Shown: in pieces, positions 50,832 to 60,799 of the stretch
How positions within the stretch are numbered: position 1 is the first letter of the stretch
How the letters are laid out: the number at the start of each line of letters is the position of its first letter
Notes under the pieces: generated by a model
Told to the model about the DNA's origin: nothing
Databases searched by the model: none
The model's input: only the letters and a program-made list of their open reading frames with translations
Translations under genes and position numbers: made by a program
Assembly: GCF_022835695.1 (NCBI RefSeq)
Contig: NZ_BQUV01000004.1
Location: forward strand, 1 to 64,000
Length of the DNA stretch: 64,000 nucleotides
Reading direction: 5' to 3'
Source of the DNA: Bradyrhizobium sp. Ce-3
GTDB taxonomy: Bacteria > Pseudomonadota > Alphaproteobacteria > Rhizobiales > Xanthobacteraceae

Positions 50832-51766
50832 GCGTCGTTACACAGACTGAGCCGGTCGCGGCCGACAAGACCGCGCCGGCGCGTGAGTGGCGTCCCCCGT
50901 CCTATTGGCCGTTCGTGATCCCGGCGCTGGTCGTGGTGCTGGCGGTGATCATCTTTCCCTGGGTGTTCACGATCTGGATGAGCCTGCAGGAGTGGAAGGT
51001 CGGCTCGCCGACCGTCTTCGTCGGGCTCGCCAATTATTTGCGGCTGCCGACCGATCCGCGCTTCGTCGAGGCGGTCGGGCATACGCTGTCCTACACCGCG
51101 CTGTCGGTGGTGCTGCCGCTGGTGTTCGGCACGCTGGCGGCGGTGGTGTTTCACCAGAAATTCGCCGCGCGCGGCTTCCTGCGCGGCATCTTCATCATGC
51201 CGATGATGGCCACTCCCGTCGCGATCGCGCTGGTGTGGACCATGATGTTCCACCCTCAGCTCGGCGTGCTGAACTACCTGCTGTCGCTGGTCGGCCTGCC
51301 GCCGCAGCTCTGGGTGTTCAACCCAACGACGGTGATCCCCTCGCTGGTGTTGGTCGAAACCTGGCAATGGACGCCGCTGGTGATGCTGATCGTGCTCGGC
51401 GGCCTCGCCGCGATCCCGACCGAACCCTATGAGAGCGCGCAGATCGACGGCGCCAATTTCTGGCAGGTATTCCGCTTCATCACGTTGCCCCTGATCATGC
51501 CGTTCCTGTTCATCGCCGGCATGATCCGGATGATCGACGCGGTGAAGAGCTTCGACATCATCTTCGCGATCACGCAAGGCGGGCCGGGCTCGGCGTCGGA
51601 GACCATCAACGTCTATCTCTACAGCGTCGCCTTCGTCTATTACGACCTCGGCTACGGCTCCGCGATCGCGGTGGTGTTCTTCCTGCTGATCGTGGCGCTG
51701 GCGGCGCTGCTGCTCTACCTGCGCAAGCGCCTGCTGTGGACGTCAGCGCTCGGGAGCGACGCATGA
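50828..51766 (+). CDS. CUT1-type sugar ABC transporter permease (MalF-like)
   Basis: A 312-residue permease with about six hydrophobic segments, LVWTMMFHPQLGVLNYLL, and the EAA loop YESAQIDGANFWQVFRFITL. GTG at 50828 overlaps the binding-protein stop by 4 nt (GTGA), and the open frame starts there. It pairs with the 51763 permease. Confidence 0.92.
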   Translation: MSVVTQTEPVAADKTAPAREWRPPSYWPFVIPALVVVLAVIIFPWVFTIWMSLQEWKVGSPTVFVGLANYLRLPTDPRFVEAVGHTLSYTALSVVLPLVFGTLAAVVFHQKFAARGFLRGIFIMPMMATPVAIALVWTMMFHPQLGVLNYLLSLVGLPPQLWVFNPTTVIPSLVLVETWQWTPLVMLIVLGGLAAIPTEPYESAQIDGANFWQVFRFITLPLIMPFLFIAGMIRMIDAVKSFDIIFAITQGGPGSASETINVYLYSVAFVYYDLGYGSAIAVVFFLLIVALAALLLYLRKRLLWTSALGSDA

Positions 51767-52587
51767 ATCCGCGTCAGATTCTCGGCCAGATCGGGCTGTG
51801 GCTGTCGGTGTTGGTCATCGTCTCGCCGGCGATCCTGTTCTTCCTCTGGATGGCCTCGCTGTCGCTGAAATTCGAGATCGACAACGCCTCCTATCCGCCG
51901 GTGTTCTTTCCCGAGCATATCGCCTGGAAGAACTATGCCGACGTGTTTGCCTCCAACCGCTTCCTGACCTATTTCGCTAACAGCCTGATCGTCACCGGCT
52001 GCGCCACGGGACTTGCGATGCTGGTCGGCGTGCCCGCGGGCTACGGCATCGCGCGGATGGCCGCGCATAAATCGGCGATCGTGATCCTGATCGCGCGCAT
52101 CACGCCCGGCCTGTCGTATCTGATCCCGCTGTTCCTGCTGTTCCAGTGGCTCGGCCTGCTCGGCACCCTGGTGCCGCAGATCATCATCCACCTCGTGGTG
52201 ACCGTGCCGATCGTGATCTGGATCATGATCGGCTATTTCGAGACCACGCCGCTGGAGCTGGAGGAAGCCGCGCTGATCGACGGCGCGACGCGCTGGCAGG
52301 TGTTTCGCCATGTCGCGCTGCCGATCGCGAAGCCCGGGCTCGCGGTCGCCTTCATCCTCGCGGTGATCTTCTCCTGGAACAACTTCGTGTTCGGCATCGT
52401 GCTGGCCGGGCGCGAGACCCGCACGCTGCCGGTCGCGGTCTACAACATGATCTCGTTCGACCAGCTGAGCTGGGGCCCGCTCGCCGCCGCCGCACTGATC
52501 GTGACGGCACCGGTGCTGCTGCTCACCGTGATGGCGCAGCGGCAGATCGTCGCCGGGCTCACCGCGGGCGCGGTGAAAGGCGGCTAG
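51763..52587 (+). CDS. CUT1-type sugar ABC transporter permease (MalG-like)
   Basis: A 274-residue permease with six hydrophobic segments and the EAA loop EEAALIDGATRWQVFRHVAL. ATG at 51763 overlaps the preceding stop (ATGA); nine extra upstream codons are possible but unlikely. No ATPase gene follows, so the importer must borrow one of the shared MsmK/UgpC-type ATPases encoded elsewhere. Confidence 0.92.
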   Translation: MNPRQILGQIGLWLSVLVIVSPAILFFLWMASLSLKFEIDNASYPPVFFPEHIAWKNYADVFASNRFLTYFANSLIVTGCATGLAMLVGVPAGYGIARMAAHKSAIVILIARITPGLSYLIPLFLLFQWLGLLGTLVPQIIIHLVVTVPIVIWIMIGYFETTPLELEEAALIDGATRWQVFRHVALPIAKPGLAVAFILAVIFSWNNFVFGIVLAGRETRTLPVAVYNMISFDQLSWGPLAAAALIVTAPVLLLTVMAQRQIVAGLTAGAVKGG

Positions 52588-52978
52588 AGCAGGATAGAGC
52601 TATGGCGCCGTCGCGGGGGGGCGCTACCAAAATATCGAAAACAACCCCATGCACAGTAAGCCGGCGGCGCCCGGCGTTCGATCAGGCAACTTGACACGTC
52701 GGGCAACTCAGGGGTATTCTTCTAGTATTCCGAAATCCTGCAAGCGTCCCCTCGGCAAGCCGAGGAAAAGTGCGGGCAATGTCCGCTCATCCTCCAACAG
52801 CTACCCAAATCCGCACATCGTGGAAGGTCCGAGTCGGGCCAACAGCGGACGTAAGTCCTGACCGACAACGAATGCTTTCCGCGAGTCGGGCTTTGTGCCA
52901 TCATCCCGGTGCGGACGAGCGGATGGTTACCGGATCGGTCCCTCGGATTGATGATGTGATCGAGTCGAGGCAATCGTC
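52588..52978. repeat. Intergenic region with a dispersed-repeat fragment (52780-52850)
   Basis: GTCCGCT (52781-52787) and AGCGGAC (52844-52850) bound a segment of a type that, from memory, is often mis-annotated as small ORFs in rhizobial genomes. The open frames crossing this 391-nt gap show no family features. No convincing promoter was seen for the molybdenum hydroxylase gene that follows. Confidence 0.45.
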
Positions 52979-55822
52979 GTGCGAACGCCTTCATCCGATA
53001 TGCGCTCCACGCCAGGCGTTGGCTCGCGGCCGTCGCGCCGACAGGTGCTGCGGGCAAGCCTCATCGGTAGCATCGCTGTGTACGTTGCGCCCCTCGGCAG
53101 CCAAGCCTATGCGTCGCTCTTCGAACAGCAGTTGCTGGTGCGACCAGATTGGGATGCAGCGGCCGGTGTTCTGAAATATCGGATCGATGGCCTCTCAAAG
53201 GTCACCGGCGCGAAAGTGTTCGCGCGCGACATTCGCGCCCGGGACATGCCGCATTGGCCGCAGCAGCAGGCGCACGCGCTGGTGCTGCGCACCACAAGGG
53301 CCGATTGCAGCTATGACGGCTTCGACCTGTCATTGCTCGGCGACGAGCTCAAGCCGGACCGCGTGGTAACGGCAAATGACCTGACGCGCGACGGGCTCAG
53401 ATTTCCCGACTTCTATGGCGAAGACATGCTGCTGCCGGAAGGCAAGACGCCGGCCTATCTCGGCCAGGCGGTCGCCATCCTGATCTTCCAGGATTTCGTC
53501 CGCTTTCGTTTCGCCAAGGAAAAACTCCAGTTCAACGACGCCGTCATTCGCTATGGCGCGATCACGGGGCCACTGCAGCGCGATCCGTGGGAGGCGGTCC
53601 GTTTCGTGCGCGTCGGCGGCGCAACGCCCCATGACGACGACGTATTTTCCAGCCTCAAGGACGCCCCGTTCTCGCCCGGCTACGAAAAGCACGAGCCGGT
53701 CTGGCCTGCTCCGGCACGCGATGGCAATCTTGCGGCGCGGGGCATGTACCATGCGAGCGCCATCGGCGAAGAGCTGGAGCACCCACCTGCCGATTGGGTT
53801 GTGCTGAGGCGTCGCTACGCAACGCAATCGGCCGATACCGCAGCGCTCGAACCTGATAACGCCAATGGCTGGTACGACAGCGAGAAGCAGGAGCTGCACC
53901 TCGTCGTGCCGACGCAGTCGCCGCAGGAGATGGCGCAACGCGCGGCGACCATGCTGCAGCAGAGCCGCATCGGCCTGAAGCAGCTGTTCCTGCATCCTTG
54001 CTACACCGTCGGCTATGGTTCGAAGGACAGCTTCGCCTTGCCGTATTATGCGCTTGTGGCCGCGGTCTACGGCGGCGGCCGGCCGGTGCGTCTCGCCAAC
54101 GATCGGTTCGAGCAATTCCAGGCCGGCCTCAAACGCCACCAGTTCAATATCGACTACACCGTGGCCGTGGAGCGCGGCACCGGCCTGTTACGCTCATTGC
54201 GGGCCGGGATCATCGCCAATGGCGGGGGCCGCAAGAATGTCTCGGACCTTCTCGTCAGGGTGGGCGCGACGTCGCTTGGCTCGGCCTACTATTTCCCGAA
54301 GACCGATGTGGCAACGACCGCCGTCGCATCGCGCGCCGTCGACGCAGGTTCGGCGCGCGGTTACGGCGCACTCGAAACCATGACCGCGACCGAACTGATG
54401 ATGGACGAGATCGCTGGCGAACTCGGTCTCGATCCCATCGAGTTTCGCCTGCGCAACGTTCTGAAGACGGGGATGAGAAACACCCAGGGCGCGATTCCAA
54501 CCGGCACCCTGCGCGCCGAGACGGTGATGCAAAAGGCTCGCGTTCATCCGCTGTGGAGCGGCCGCCTCGCGCGCAAGCAGGTCTACGAAGCTGCTCATCC
54601 CGGCAAATATTACGGAGTCGGGTTCGGCTGCATCCAGTGGCGCTTCGGCAACGGGGTGGAAGGCAGCCTTTCCAGGGTCGAGCTCGCCGGCGACGGACGC
54701 ATCGCGGTTTTCAACAGCGGCGCCGAGATCGGCACCGGCACGTCTTCAGGACAGGCTGTGGCCTGCGTGCGCTGGCTCGGCCGACCGGCCGATGCGGTCG
54801 AGCTTGCCGTCACCGACTGGACGGATCTGCCGGTCGAAACCAGCGGCGATCCCCGAAAGATGAGCCAGGACGAACAGGATCGCCTCGCGCAGAATCCGCG
54901 ATGGAGTCCGGCCTATGCGTCGGCGTCCAGCGCGAGCAACTCGTCCTACTACCTCTCGCATACGACCCGCGAGGCAGCGCGCATCGTTTTCGTCCACGGA
55001 CTGTGGCCGGCCGCCATCGCGATCTGGGCGAGCGACGCCGCGGCGGGTTCGCGCGTGCCGGCGCTGGAAGAGGCGCGCTGGCGCGAGGGATCACTGACCG
55101 CCGGGGGCCTGGAGCCATTGCCGCTGGCTCGCCTCGCCCAGGAGGCGCACAGGCGCGGCCTGGTGACCGGCGCGGCGGTACACGGCTTCAACCGTTGGCG
55201 ATGGGCCGAAGCCGAATTTGTCGTGAACGGCCTCTCTGTGCGCGCTCCCATCGACGCGCTGTCGGTGCGCTATGGCGAGGGCAGCGACGCGTCGGCCGCC
55301 ACCGCACCGGGTCGTTATCAGGTGCTCGACCGTCAGGCTGTGTTCTTCCCGCCGACCCAGAACTACAACGCGATGGTCGGGCTCAGCACCGCGGCCGGCA
55401 CGTTGGCCGAGCTCGTGGTGGACGCCGCGAGCGGACAAGTCACACTGCTCGCACATCACACGCTGCTCGACTGCGGCACCATGCTGGTGCCGGACCTCGT
55501 ATCAGGCCAAATCCAGGGTGGCACCGCGACCGGCATCGGCCTTGCGCTGCATGAGTCCATGCCGCTCTACGAGGACGGTCCTGGCAATGGCACCTGGAAT
55601 TTCAACCGCTATCACCTCCCACGTGGCAGCGACGTGGCGACCTGGACGCAGACCGCCGAGATCTTGCAGCCGCTGTCGGAAGACGAACCGCCAAAGGGCA
55701 TGGCCGAAGCGGCGGCGATACCGATCATGGCCGCGATCGTGAACGGGATCGCGCATGCGATCGGCCATCGCTTTCGTACGCTGCCGGTCACGCCGGACCA
55801 GATCATGGCGGTGCTCGGATGA
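52979..55822 (+). CDS. Molybdopterin-binding subunit of a periplasmic aldehyde/N-heterocycle dehydrogenase (xanthine dehydrogenase family)
   Basis: A 947-residue molybdenum hydroxylase subunit with a twin-arginine signal (SRRQVLRASLIGSIAVYVA, about 19-37), so the folded enzyme is exported. Cofactor blocks include SARGYGALETMTATELMMDE and GTGTSSGQAVACV; the conserved catalytic Glu is E910 in PKGMAEAAAIP. Related two-subunit enzymes include isoquinoline 1-oxidoreductase and membrane aldehyde dehydrogenases. It is longer than the usual 730-780 residues. GTG at 52979 is needed to include the Tat signal. It overlaps the 2Fe-2S subunit gene by 4 nt. No molybdenum cofactor maturation gene (XdhC-like) is in the window. 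Confidence 0.9.
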   Translation: MRTPSSDMRSTPGVGSRPSRRQVLRASLIGSIAVYVAPLGSQAYASLFEQQLLVRPDWDAAAGVLKYRIDGLSKVTGAKVFARDIRARDMPHWPQQQAHALVLRTTRADCSYDGFDLSLLGDELKPDRVVTANDLTRDGLRFPDFYGEDMLLPEGKTPAYLGQAVAILIFQDFVRFRFAKEKLQFNDAVIRYGAITGPLQRDPWEAVRFVRVGGATPHDDDVFSSLKDAPFSPGYEKHEPVWPAPARDGNLAARGMYHASAIGEELEHPPADWVVLRRRYATQSADTAALEPDNANGWYDSEKQELHLVVPTQSPQEMAQRAATMLQQSRIGLKQLFLHPCYTVGYGSKDSFALPYYALVAAVYGGGRPVRLANDRFEQFQAGLKRHQFNIDYTVAVERGTGLLRSLRAGIIANGGGRKNVSDLLVRVGATSLGSAYYFPKTDVATTAVASRAVDAGSARGYGALETMTATELMMDEIAGELGLDPIEFRLRNVLKTGMRNTQGAIPTGTLRAETVMQKARVHPLWSGRLARKQVYEAAHPGKYYGVGFGCIQWRFGNGVEGSLSRVELAGDGRIAVFNSGAEIGTGTSSGQAVACVRWLGRPADAVELAVTDWTDLPVETSGDPRKMSQDEQDRLAQNPRWSPAYASASSASNSSYYLSHTTREAARIVFVHGLWPAAIAIWASDAAAGSRVPALEEARWREGSLTAGGLEPLPLARLAQEAHRRGLVTGAAVHGFNRWRWAEAEFVVNGLSVRAPIDALSVRYGEGSDASAATAPGRYQVLDRQAVFFPPTQNYNAMVGLSTAAGTLAELVVDAASGQVTLLAHHTLLDCGTMLVPDLVSGQIQGGTATGIGLALHESMPLYEDGPGNGTWNFNRYHLPRGSDVATWTQTAEILQPLSEDEPPKGMAEAAAIPIMAAIVNGIAHAIGHRFRTLPVTPDQIMAVLG

Positions 55823-56370
55823 GCCTGCCGACCCGACCGCTGGCAGTCACCATCAACGGCCATCGCCGCGGCCCGATCGACGTGCCGGAAGGCCTGATGA
55901 TGATCGATGTGTTGCACGAGATGCTCGGGCTGACTGGTCCGCGCCTCGGTTGCGGCATCGGCATCTGCCACGCCTGCGTCGTGATCTGGGACCGGGACGA
56001 TCGCACCAGCGAGGAGGTCCGGACCTGCATCACCGGCGCCCACTTCTTCGAAGGCAAAAGCATCCGCACGATCGAGGGCATCGCCCGCCGCGACGACACG
56101 GGGCGGGTGCTCGCGCTTTCTCCTGTGCAGCAGGCCGTCCTGGACAAGTTCAGCTTCCAGTGCGGCTACTGCACGCCAGGCTTCGTGATGGCGGCCACGG
56201 TGCTCGTCGAGCGGCTCGCGCGCGTCCCCGTGCCGCGAAGTGAAGTGGAGGCAACGGTATCCGCGGCCCTCGAGCCGCACATCTGCCGCTGCACCGGGTA
56301 CGTCCGCTATTATCAGGCCGTGCGCGACGTGATCCTTGCGACCCCCGGCCTGACGCGGGACGCCGGATGA
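55819..56370 (+). CDS. 2Fe-2S subunit of the molybdenum hydroxylase
   Basis: A 183-residue protein with two 2Fe-2S clusters. The ferredoxin-like cluster uses C45, C50, C53 and C70 (CGIGICHAC and a later TC); the helical second domain uses C115, C118, C156 and C158 (FQCGYCTPG, HICRCTG). No signal peptide is present; such subunits are exported by Tat together with the large subunit. It passes electrons from the molybdenum site to the cytochrome c encoded next. Coupled to both neighbours by 4-nt overlaps. Confidence 0.92.
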   Translation: MSLPTRPLAVTINGHRRGPIDVPEGLMMIDVLHEMLGLTGPRLGCGIGICHACVVIWDRDDRTSEEVRTCITGAHFFEGKSIRTIEGIARRDDTGRVLALSPVQQAVLDKFSFQCGYCTPGFVMAATVLVERLARVPVPRSEVEATVSAALEPHICRCTGYVRYYQAVRDVILATPGLTRDAG

Positions 56371-57641
56371 GCCTTCGCCGCCGCCGGGTCCTGCTCGTCG
56401 CAAGCGTCATCCTGCTTGCGGTCATCGCCGCAGCCGCCCTTGCACTCCACAACCTGCTGGCCGGAAAAAGCGGCGGCGCTATCCAGGCTGTCAAAGCACC
56501 CGCCGATGTCATCGCGCGCGGAAGATATCTTGCCGCGGCGGCGGACTGCGCCGCTTGCCACACCGCCCCGGGCGGCGCGCCATTTGCCGGTGGCCTTGCC
56601 ATGCAGAGCGGCTTCGGCACCATCTATGCCACCAATATCACGCCCGACCCGGATGAAGGCATCGGCCGCTGGAGCGCGGACGATTTCTGGCGGGCGCTCC
56701 ATGACGGGGTCAGGCGCGACGGGCAACAGCTCTATCCGGCGATGCCGTACACGTCCTATCGCGGCATGACGCGCGCCGACTCGGACGCGATCTACGCCTA
56801 TGTGATGCAACTTCGTCCGATGAAGGTAGCTCCTCCCGTCACCGACCTGAAATTTCCCTTCAACGTGCGCCTTAGCCTGGTCGGCTGGAATTTGCTGTTT
56901 CTGCACGATCAGCTGCCAGCAGTGTCTACAGGGCGATCTGCAGGTTGGCAGCGCGGACGATACCTGGTGAACGTGCTGGGCCATTGCGGCGAATGCCACA
57001 CGCCGCGCGGCATCGTGGGTGAGATGGAGTTGTCGCGATCGTTGACCGGGTTCGCGCTTGGGCGCGTCGCGGCGCCGGACATCACTCCGGCAGGTTTGGC
57101 GGCCCGCGGCTGGACTGCCTCGGGATTACGTGCGTTTCTGGGAGGCGCGACCACGCGGGAAGGCTCGGCCTTTGCCGACATGCGTACGGTGGTCGCGCTG
57201 AGCACCAGGAACATGACGGCCGAGGACCTTGAGGCCGTAACAACCTTTCTGCTCGGCGATAATCCGCCTCCAATCGGCCCCTCTCCCTTCGATAAAGCGC
57301 AAGTTCAAGCTGCGACAACCGGCCTGGGACGATCGAGCTACGTGGCGCTATGCTCGGGTTGCCATGGTCTCGACGGCAACGGCGTGCCCAACACGGTGGT
57401 CGCACTGCGCAACAACAGTACGCCGCGCCTCTCTGATCCTCGCAATCTGATCGTTGCAATGCTGGACGGCGTCGGCCTCGAGAACTTTCCGCATCGCAAG
57501 AACATCGAGGCGATGCCGGGCTTCGCCGACAAGCTGAGTGATGGCGAGGCAGCAGAGCTGGCCAATTATGTCCGTCTCACCTTTGGCGGACGGAAGGCCG
57601 ACGTGACGGCGGCTGACGTGCGCGCGCTACGCAGGAAATGA
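56367..57641 (+). CDS. Triheme cytochrome c, electron acceptor of the molybdenum hydroxylase
   Basis: A 424-residue membrane-anchored cytochrome. One N-terminal hydrophobic helix (about 8-31) holds it on the periplasmic face. Three CXXCH heme sites are CAACH (61-65), CGECH (207-211) and CSGCH (329-333). Arrangement matches the cytochrome subunits of alcohol/aldehyde dehydrogenases. It should hand electrons to quinone or a terminal oxidase. It overlaps the 2Fe-2S gene by 4 nt. Confidence 0.92.
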   Translation: MSLRRRRVLLVASVILLAVIAAAALALHNLLAGKSGGAIQAVKAPADVIARGRYLAAAADCAACHTAPGGAPFAGGLAMQSGFGTIYATNITPDPDEGIGRWSADDFWRALHDGVRRDGQQLYPAMPYTSYRGMTRADSDAIYAYVMQLRPMKVAPPVTDLKFPFNVRLSLVGWNLLFLHDQLPAVSTGRSAGWQRGRYLVNVLGHCGECHTPRGIVGEMELSRSLTGFALGRVAAPDITPAGLAARGWTASGLRAFLGGATTREGSAFADMRTVVALSTRNMTAEDLEAVTTFLLGDNPPPIGPSPFDKAQVQAATTGLGRSSYVALCSGCHGLDGNGVPNTVVALRNNSTPRLSDPRNLIVAMLDGVGLENFPHRKNIEAMPGFADKLSDGEAAELANYVRLTFGGRKADVTAADVRALRRK

Positions 57642-57644
57642 AGT

Positions 57645-57660
57645 AATCGCGCAAGCGATT
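57645..57660. terminator. Short hairpin between convergent genes
   Basis: AATCGC-GCAA-GCGATT has a 6-bp stem and a GNRA-type loop. It lies 4 nt after the cytochrome stop and 30 nt before the efflux pump stop on the other strand. The U-run is poor, so it is only a weak candidate. Confidence 0.3.
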
Positions 57661-57689
57661 GTTCCGCTCTGGGTCACGAATGACAAGAC

Positions 57690-60600
57690 TCATCCCGCTT
57701 CGACCGGGCGCGGAACCAGCTTGCTGGCGCCGCGACGGCTGAAGCGGTGCAGCGCGAGGTAGACCACCGGCGTGGTGTAGAGCGTCAGGAATTGCGACAC
57801 CAGCAGGCCACCGACGATCGCGTAACCGAGCGGCTGGCGGATTTCCGCTCCGGTGCCGTGCCCGAGTGCAAGCGGAAGGGCGCCGAGCAATGCTGCGAAC
57901 GTCGTCATCATGATCGGGCGGAAGCGCTTGAGCGCCGCCTGGAAGATCGCCTGCTCCGGGTCCATGGCCTCGGTCTGCTCGGCATGGATTGCAAAATCGA
58001 TCATCATGATGGCGTTCTTCTTGACGATGCCGATCAACAGGATGATGCCGATCAGCGCGATGACGCTGAGCTCGAGGTTGAATGCCATCAGGATGAGAAG
58101 TGCGCCGACGCCGGCCGACGGGATCGTCGAAAGGATCGTGATCGGATGGATCAGGCTCTCATAGAGCGCACCCAGGATGATATAGACCGCGATCACCGCA
58201 GCGAGGATCAGGACAGGCTGCGTCTTGAGCGAGTCCTGAAACGCCTGAGCGTTGCCCTGGAACGAGGTGATCAGGGTGGCCGGGACGTTGAGATCCCGCT
58301 TTGCTTTCTCGATCGCCTCGACGGCCTCTCCGAGCGCGGTGCCTGCGGCCAGGTTGAACGACAGCGTGATCGCCGGGAACTGGCTCTGATGGCTGACCGA
58401 TAGCGACCGCACGGTGTGCTTCTGTTCGACCAATGCGCTCAGCGGCACTTGCCGTCCGCTGCTGGATGGCACGTAGATCAGATCGAGCGCGCTCGGATCA
58501 AGCTGGAATCGCGGGTCGACTTCCAGGATCACCCAGTAGCTGTTCTGCTGCGTAAAGTATTGCGCGACCTTACGCTGCCCGAACGCATCGTAGAGCGTGT
58601 CGTCGATCGCCTGCGTCGCGACGCCGAGCCGCGATGCCGTATCTCGATTGATCTCGAGTCGCAGGGTCGGACCAGCGATCTGCTGGTCGGTCGCGACGTC
58701 GCGCAGCAACGGAATTCCCTGCAGGGATCGAAGCAGGATCGGCGCCCAGTGATCGAGCTCGTCGAGGTCGCTGTCCTGCAGCGTAAATTGATATTGCGTG
58801 CGGCTCGCGCGTCCTCCGACATTGATGTCCTGCGACGCCTGCATGAACAGGGCAATACCCCGCACAGCGGCAAGTTTCGGCCGCAGCCGGTCGATGATCT
58901 GGCTGGCGCTGGCATCGCGCTGGTCGCGCGGCTTGAGATTGATGAACATGCGGGCGTTGTTCACGGTCTGGTTGACTGTGCCGGCGCCGACCGCCGACAT
59001 CACGCCGTCGATGCCGGGATCGGCCATAAGGATGCGTACCAGTTCCGACTGACGCTCCAGCATGGCTGGATAGGAAATGTCCTGCGAGGATTCCGATACC
59101 GCGACGATGAACCCGGTGTCCTGCTGGGGAAAGAACCCCTTCGGAATCAGGACATAGAGACAGCCGGTCAGGATGATGGTCGCGACGGTCGCAGCCAGCG
59201 TGAGCCGCTGGTGACGCAGCACCCAGCGCAAGCCCGTCTCGTAAGCCGCGAGCATGCCTTCGAAGAACCGCTCGCTCAGCGCATAGAGCCGGCCGTGCTG
59301 CTTGCCCTTTTCGTCCCGCAACAGTTGCGCGCACATCATCGGCGTCAGCGTCAACGAGATGACGGTCGACACCAGGATTGCGACGCTCACCGTGATGGCA
59401 AATTCGCGGAACAGCCGCCCGATGATGCCGCCCATCAGCAACACCGGAATGAACACCGCGATCAGCGACAGGCTCATCGAGATGATGGTGAAGCCGATTT
59501 CGCGCGAACCCTTCAGCGCCGCCGCGAGCGGCGAGTGGCCCTGCTCCAGGTACCGTGCCACATTCTCAACCATCACGATCGCGTCGTCGACGACGAACCC
59601 TGTCGCGATCGTCAATGCCATCAGGGAGAGGTTGTCGAGGCTGTAGCCGAGCACATACATCACCGCGAATGTGCCAACCAGCGACAGCGGAACAGTGATG
59701 CCGGGGATCACGGTGGCCCAGCCGTTGCGCAGGAACAGGAAGATCACCATCACCACCAGCGCGATGGTGAGCATCAGCGTGAACTGAACCTCTTCGACCG
59801 AGGCACGGATGGTCTGGGTGCGGTCGGTAACGACGTGGACGTCGACGGCGGACGGGATCGCGGCCTTCAGTCGCGGCAACGCCGCCTTGATATGCTCGAC
59901 GGTGTCGATGACGTTGACGCCGGGTTGCCTCTGAATGATGAGGATGGCCGACGGTTGGCCATTAAAGGTGCCAGACCCGCGAATGTTTTCGGCGCCATCC
60001 ACCACGGAGCTGACGTCGCCGAGCCGGACGGACGAACCGTTGCGCCAGGCGACGATAACCTGCCGATAGCTGGCGGCGTTGAACAATTGATCGTTGTTCT
60101 CAATCGTAACGCCCTGGCGCTCGCCGTTCAGCGTGCCCTTGGGGGCATTGAGCGTGGCGGTCGCGATCGCTGACCGCAGATCCTCCAGGCTCAGGCTGCG
60201 GCCAGCGAGTTCGAGCGGATTGGCTTCGACGCGCACGGCAGGCTTCAGCGCGCCGGCAATCAGCACGGTGCCGACTCCGTCGACCTGGGAAAGCTGTTGC
60301 GCGAAGATATTGTCGGCAAGGTCGCTGACCGTCGTCATCGGCAGGGTGTCCGATGTCAACGCCAGCACCATCACCGGCGGGTCCGACGGATTGGTTTTCC
60401 GATACGTCGGCGGTGACGGCAGATTCTTCGGCAATTGCCCGCCGGCGGCGTTGATCGCGGCCTGCACGTCCTGCCCGGCGGCATCGATATTGCGGTCAAG
60501 GTTGAACTGGATCGAGATCACCGATATTCCGATGCCGCTCACGGAGGTGAGCTGGGCTACGCCGGACATCTGCGCCAACTGCCGTTCCAGCGGGCTTGCG

Positions 60601-60788
60601 ACCGAGGACGCCATCGTCTCCGGGCTCGTGCCCGGCAACTGGGCCGTCACCTGAATGGTGGGAAAGTCGACCTGCGGCAGCGGCGCGACCGGCAAAAGCA
60701 AATAGGCAACGAGGCCGACCATTGCGAGGCCCGACATCGCCAGCGCGGTTGCGATCGGACGCCGGATAAAGGGTTCGGAAATATTCAT
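57690..60788 (-). CDS. RND multidrug efflux transporter, inner-membrane pump (MdtB/MdtC-like)
   Basis: A 1032-residue HAE1-type RND pump. It starts NISEPFIRRPIATALAMSGL and has the proton-relay acidic pair D401/D402 in VVDDAIVMVEN (fourth membrane helix). Porter-domain blocks such as PQVDFPTIQVTAQLPGTSPE and FPQQDTGFIVAVSESSQD are present, and the length is normal. With the 60800 adaptor and an outer-membrane factor encoded elsewhere, it should export drugs, bile-salt-like or plant compounds. 11 nt after the adaptor gene. Confidence 0.93.
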   Translation of the reverse strand: MNISEPFIRRPIATALAMSGLAMVGLVAYLLLPVAPLPQVDFPTIQVTAQLPGTSPETMASSVASPLERQLAQMSGVAQLTSVSGIGISVISIQFNLDRNIDAAGQDVQAAINAAGGQLPKNLPSPPTYRKTNPSDPPVMVLALTSDTLPMTTVSDLADNIFAQQLSQVDGVGTVLIAGALKPAVRVEANPLELAGRSLSLEDLRSAIATATLNAPKGTLNGERQGVTIENNDQLFNAASYRQVIVAWRNGSSVRLGDVSSVVDGAENIRGSGTFNGQPSAILIIQRQPGVNVIDTVEHIKAALPRLKAAIPSAVDVHVVTDRTQTIRASVEEVQFTLMLTIALVVMVIFLFLRNGWATVIPGITVPLSLVGTFAVMYVLGYSLDNLSLMALTIATGFVVDDAIVMVENVARYLEQGHSPLAAALKGSREIGFTIISMSLSLIAVFIPVLLMGGIIGRLFREFAITVSVAILVSTVISLTLTPMMCAQLLRDEKGKQHGRLYALSERFFEGMLAAYETGLRWVLRHQRLTLAATVATIILTGCLYVLIPKGFFPQQDTGFIVAVSESSQDISYPAMLERQSELVRILMADPGIDGVMSAVGAGTVNQTVNNARMFINLKPRDQRDASASQIIDRLRPKLAAVRGIALFMQASQDINVGGRASRTQYQFTLQDSDLDELDHWAPILLRSLQGIPLLRDVATDQQIAGPTLRLEINRDTASRLGVATQAIDDTLYDAFGQRKVAQYFTQQNSYWVILEVDPRFQLDPSALDLIYVPSSSGRQVPLSALVEQKHTVRSLSVSHQSQFPAITLSFNLAAGTALGEAVEAIEKAKRDLNVPATLITSFQGNAQAFQDSLKTQPVLILAAVIAVYIILGALYESLIHPITILSTIPSAGVGALLILMAFNLELSVIALIGIILLIGIVKKNAIMMIDFAIHAEQTEAMDPEQAIFQAALKRFRPIMMTTFAALLGALPLALGHGTGAEIRQPLGYAIVGGLLVSQFLTLYTTPVVYLALHRFSRRGASKLVPRPVEAG

Positions 60789-60799
60789 CGTGCGCCGCC

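Noticed and set aside
52649-53057. Small open frames in the gap before the molybdenum hydroxylase
   Set aside because: Their sequence is of the kind produced by a dispersed intergenic repeat and lacks ribosome binding sites.
53998-60173. Large alternative frames over the molybdenum hydroxylase and RND pump genes
   Set aside because: They are shadows of well-recognised genes and contain no conserved blocks.
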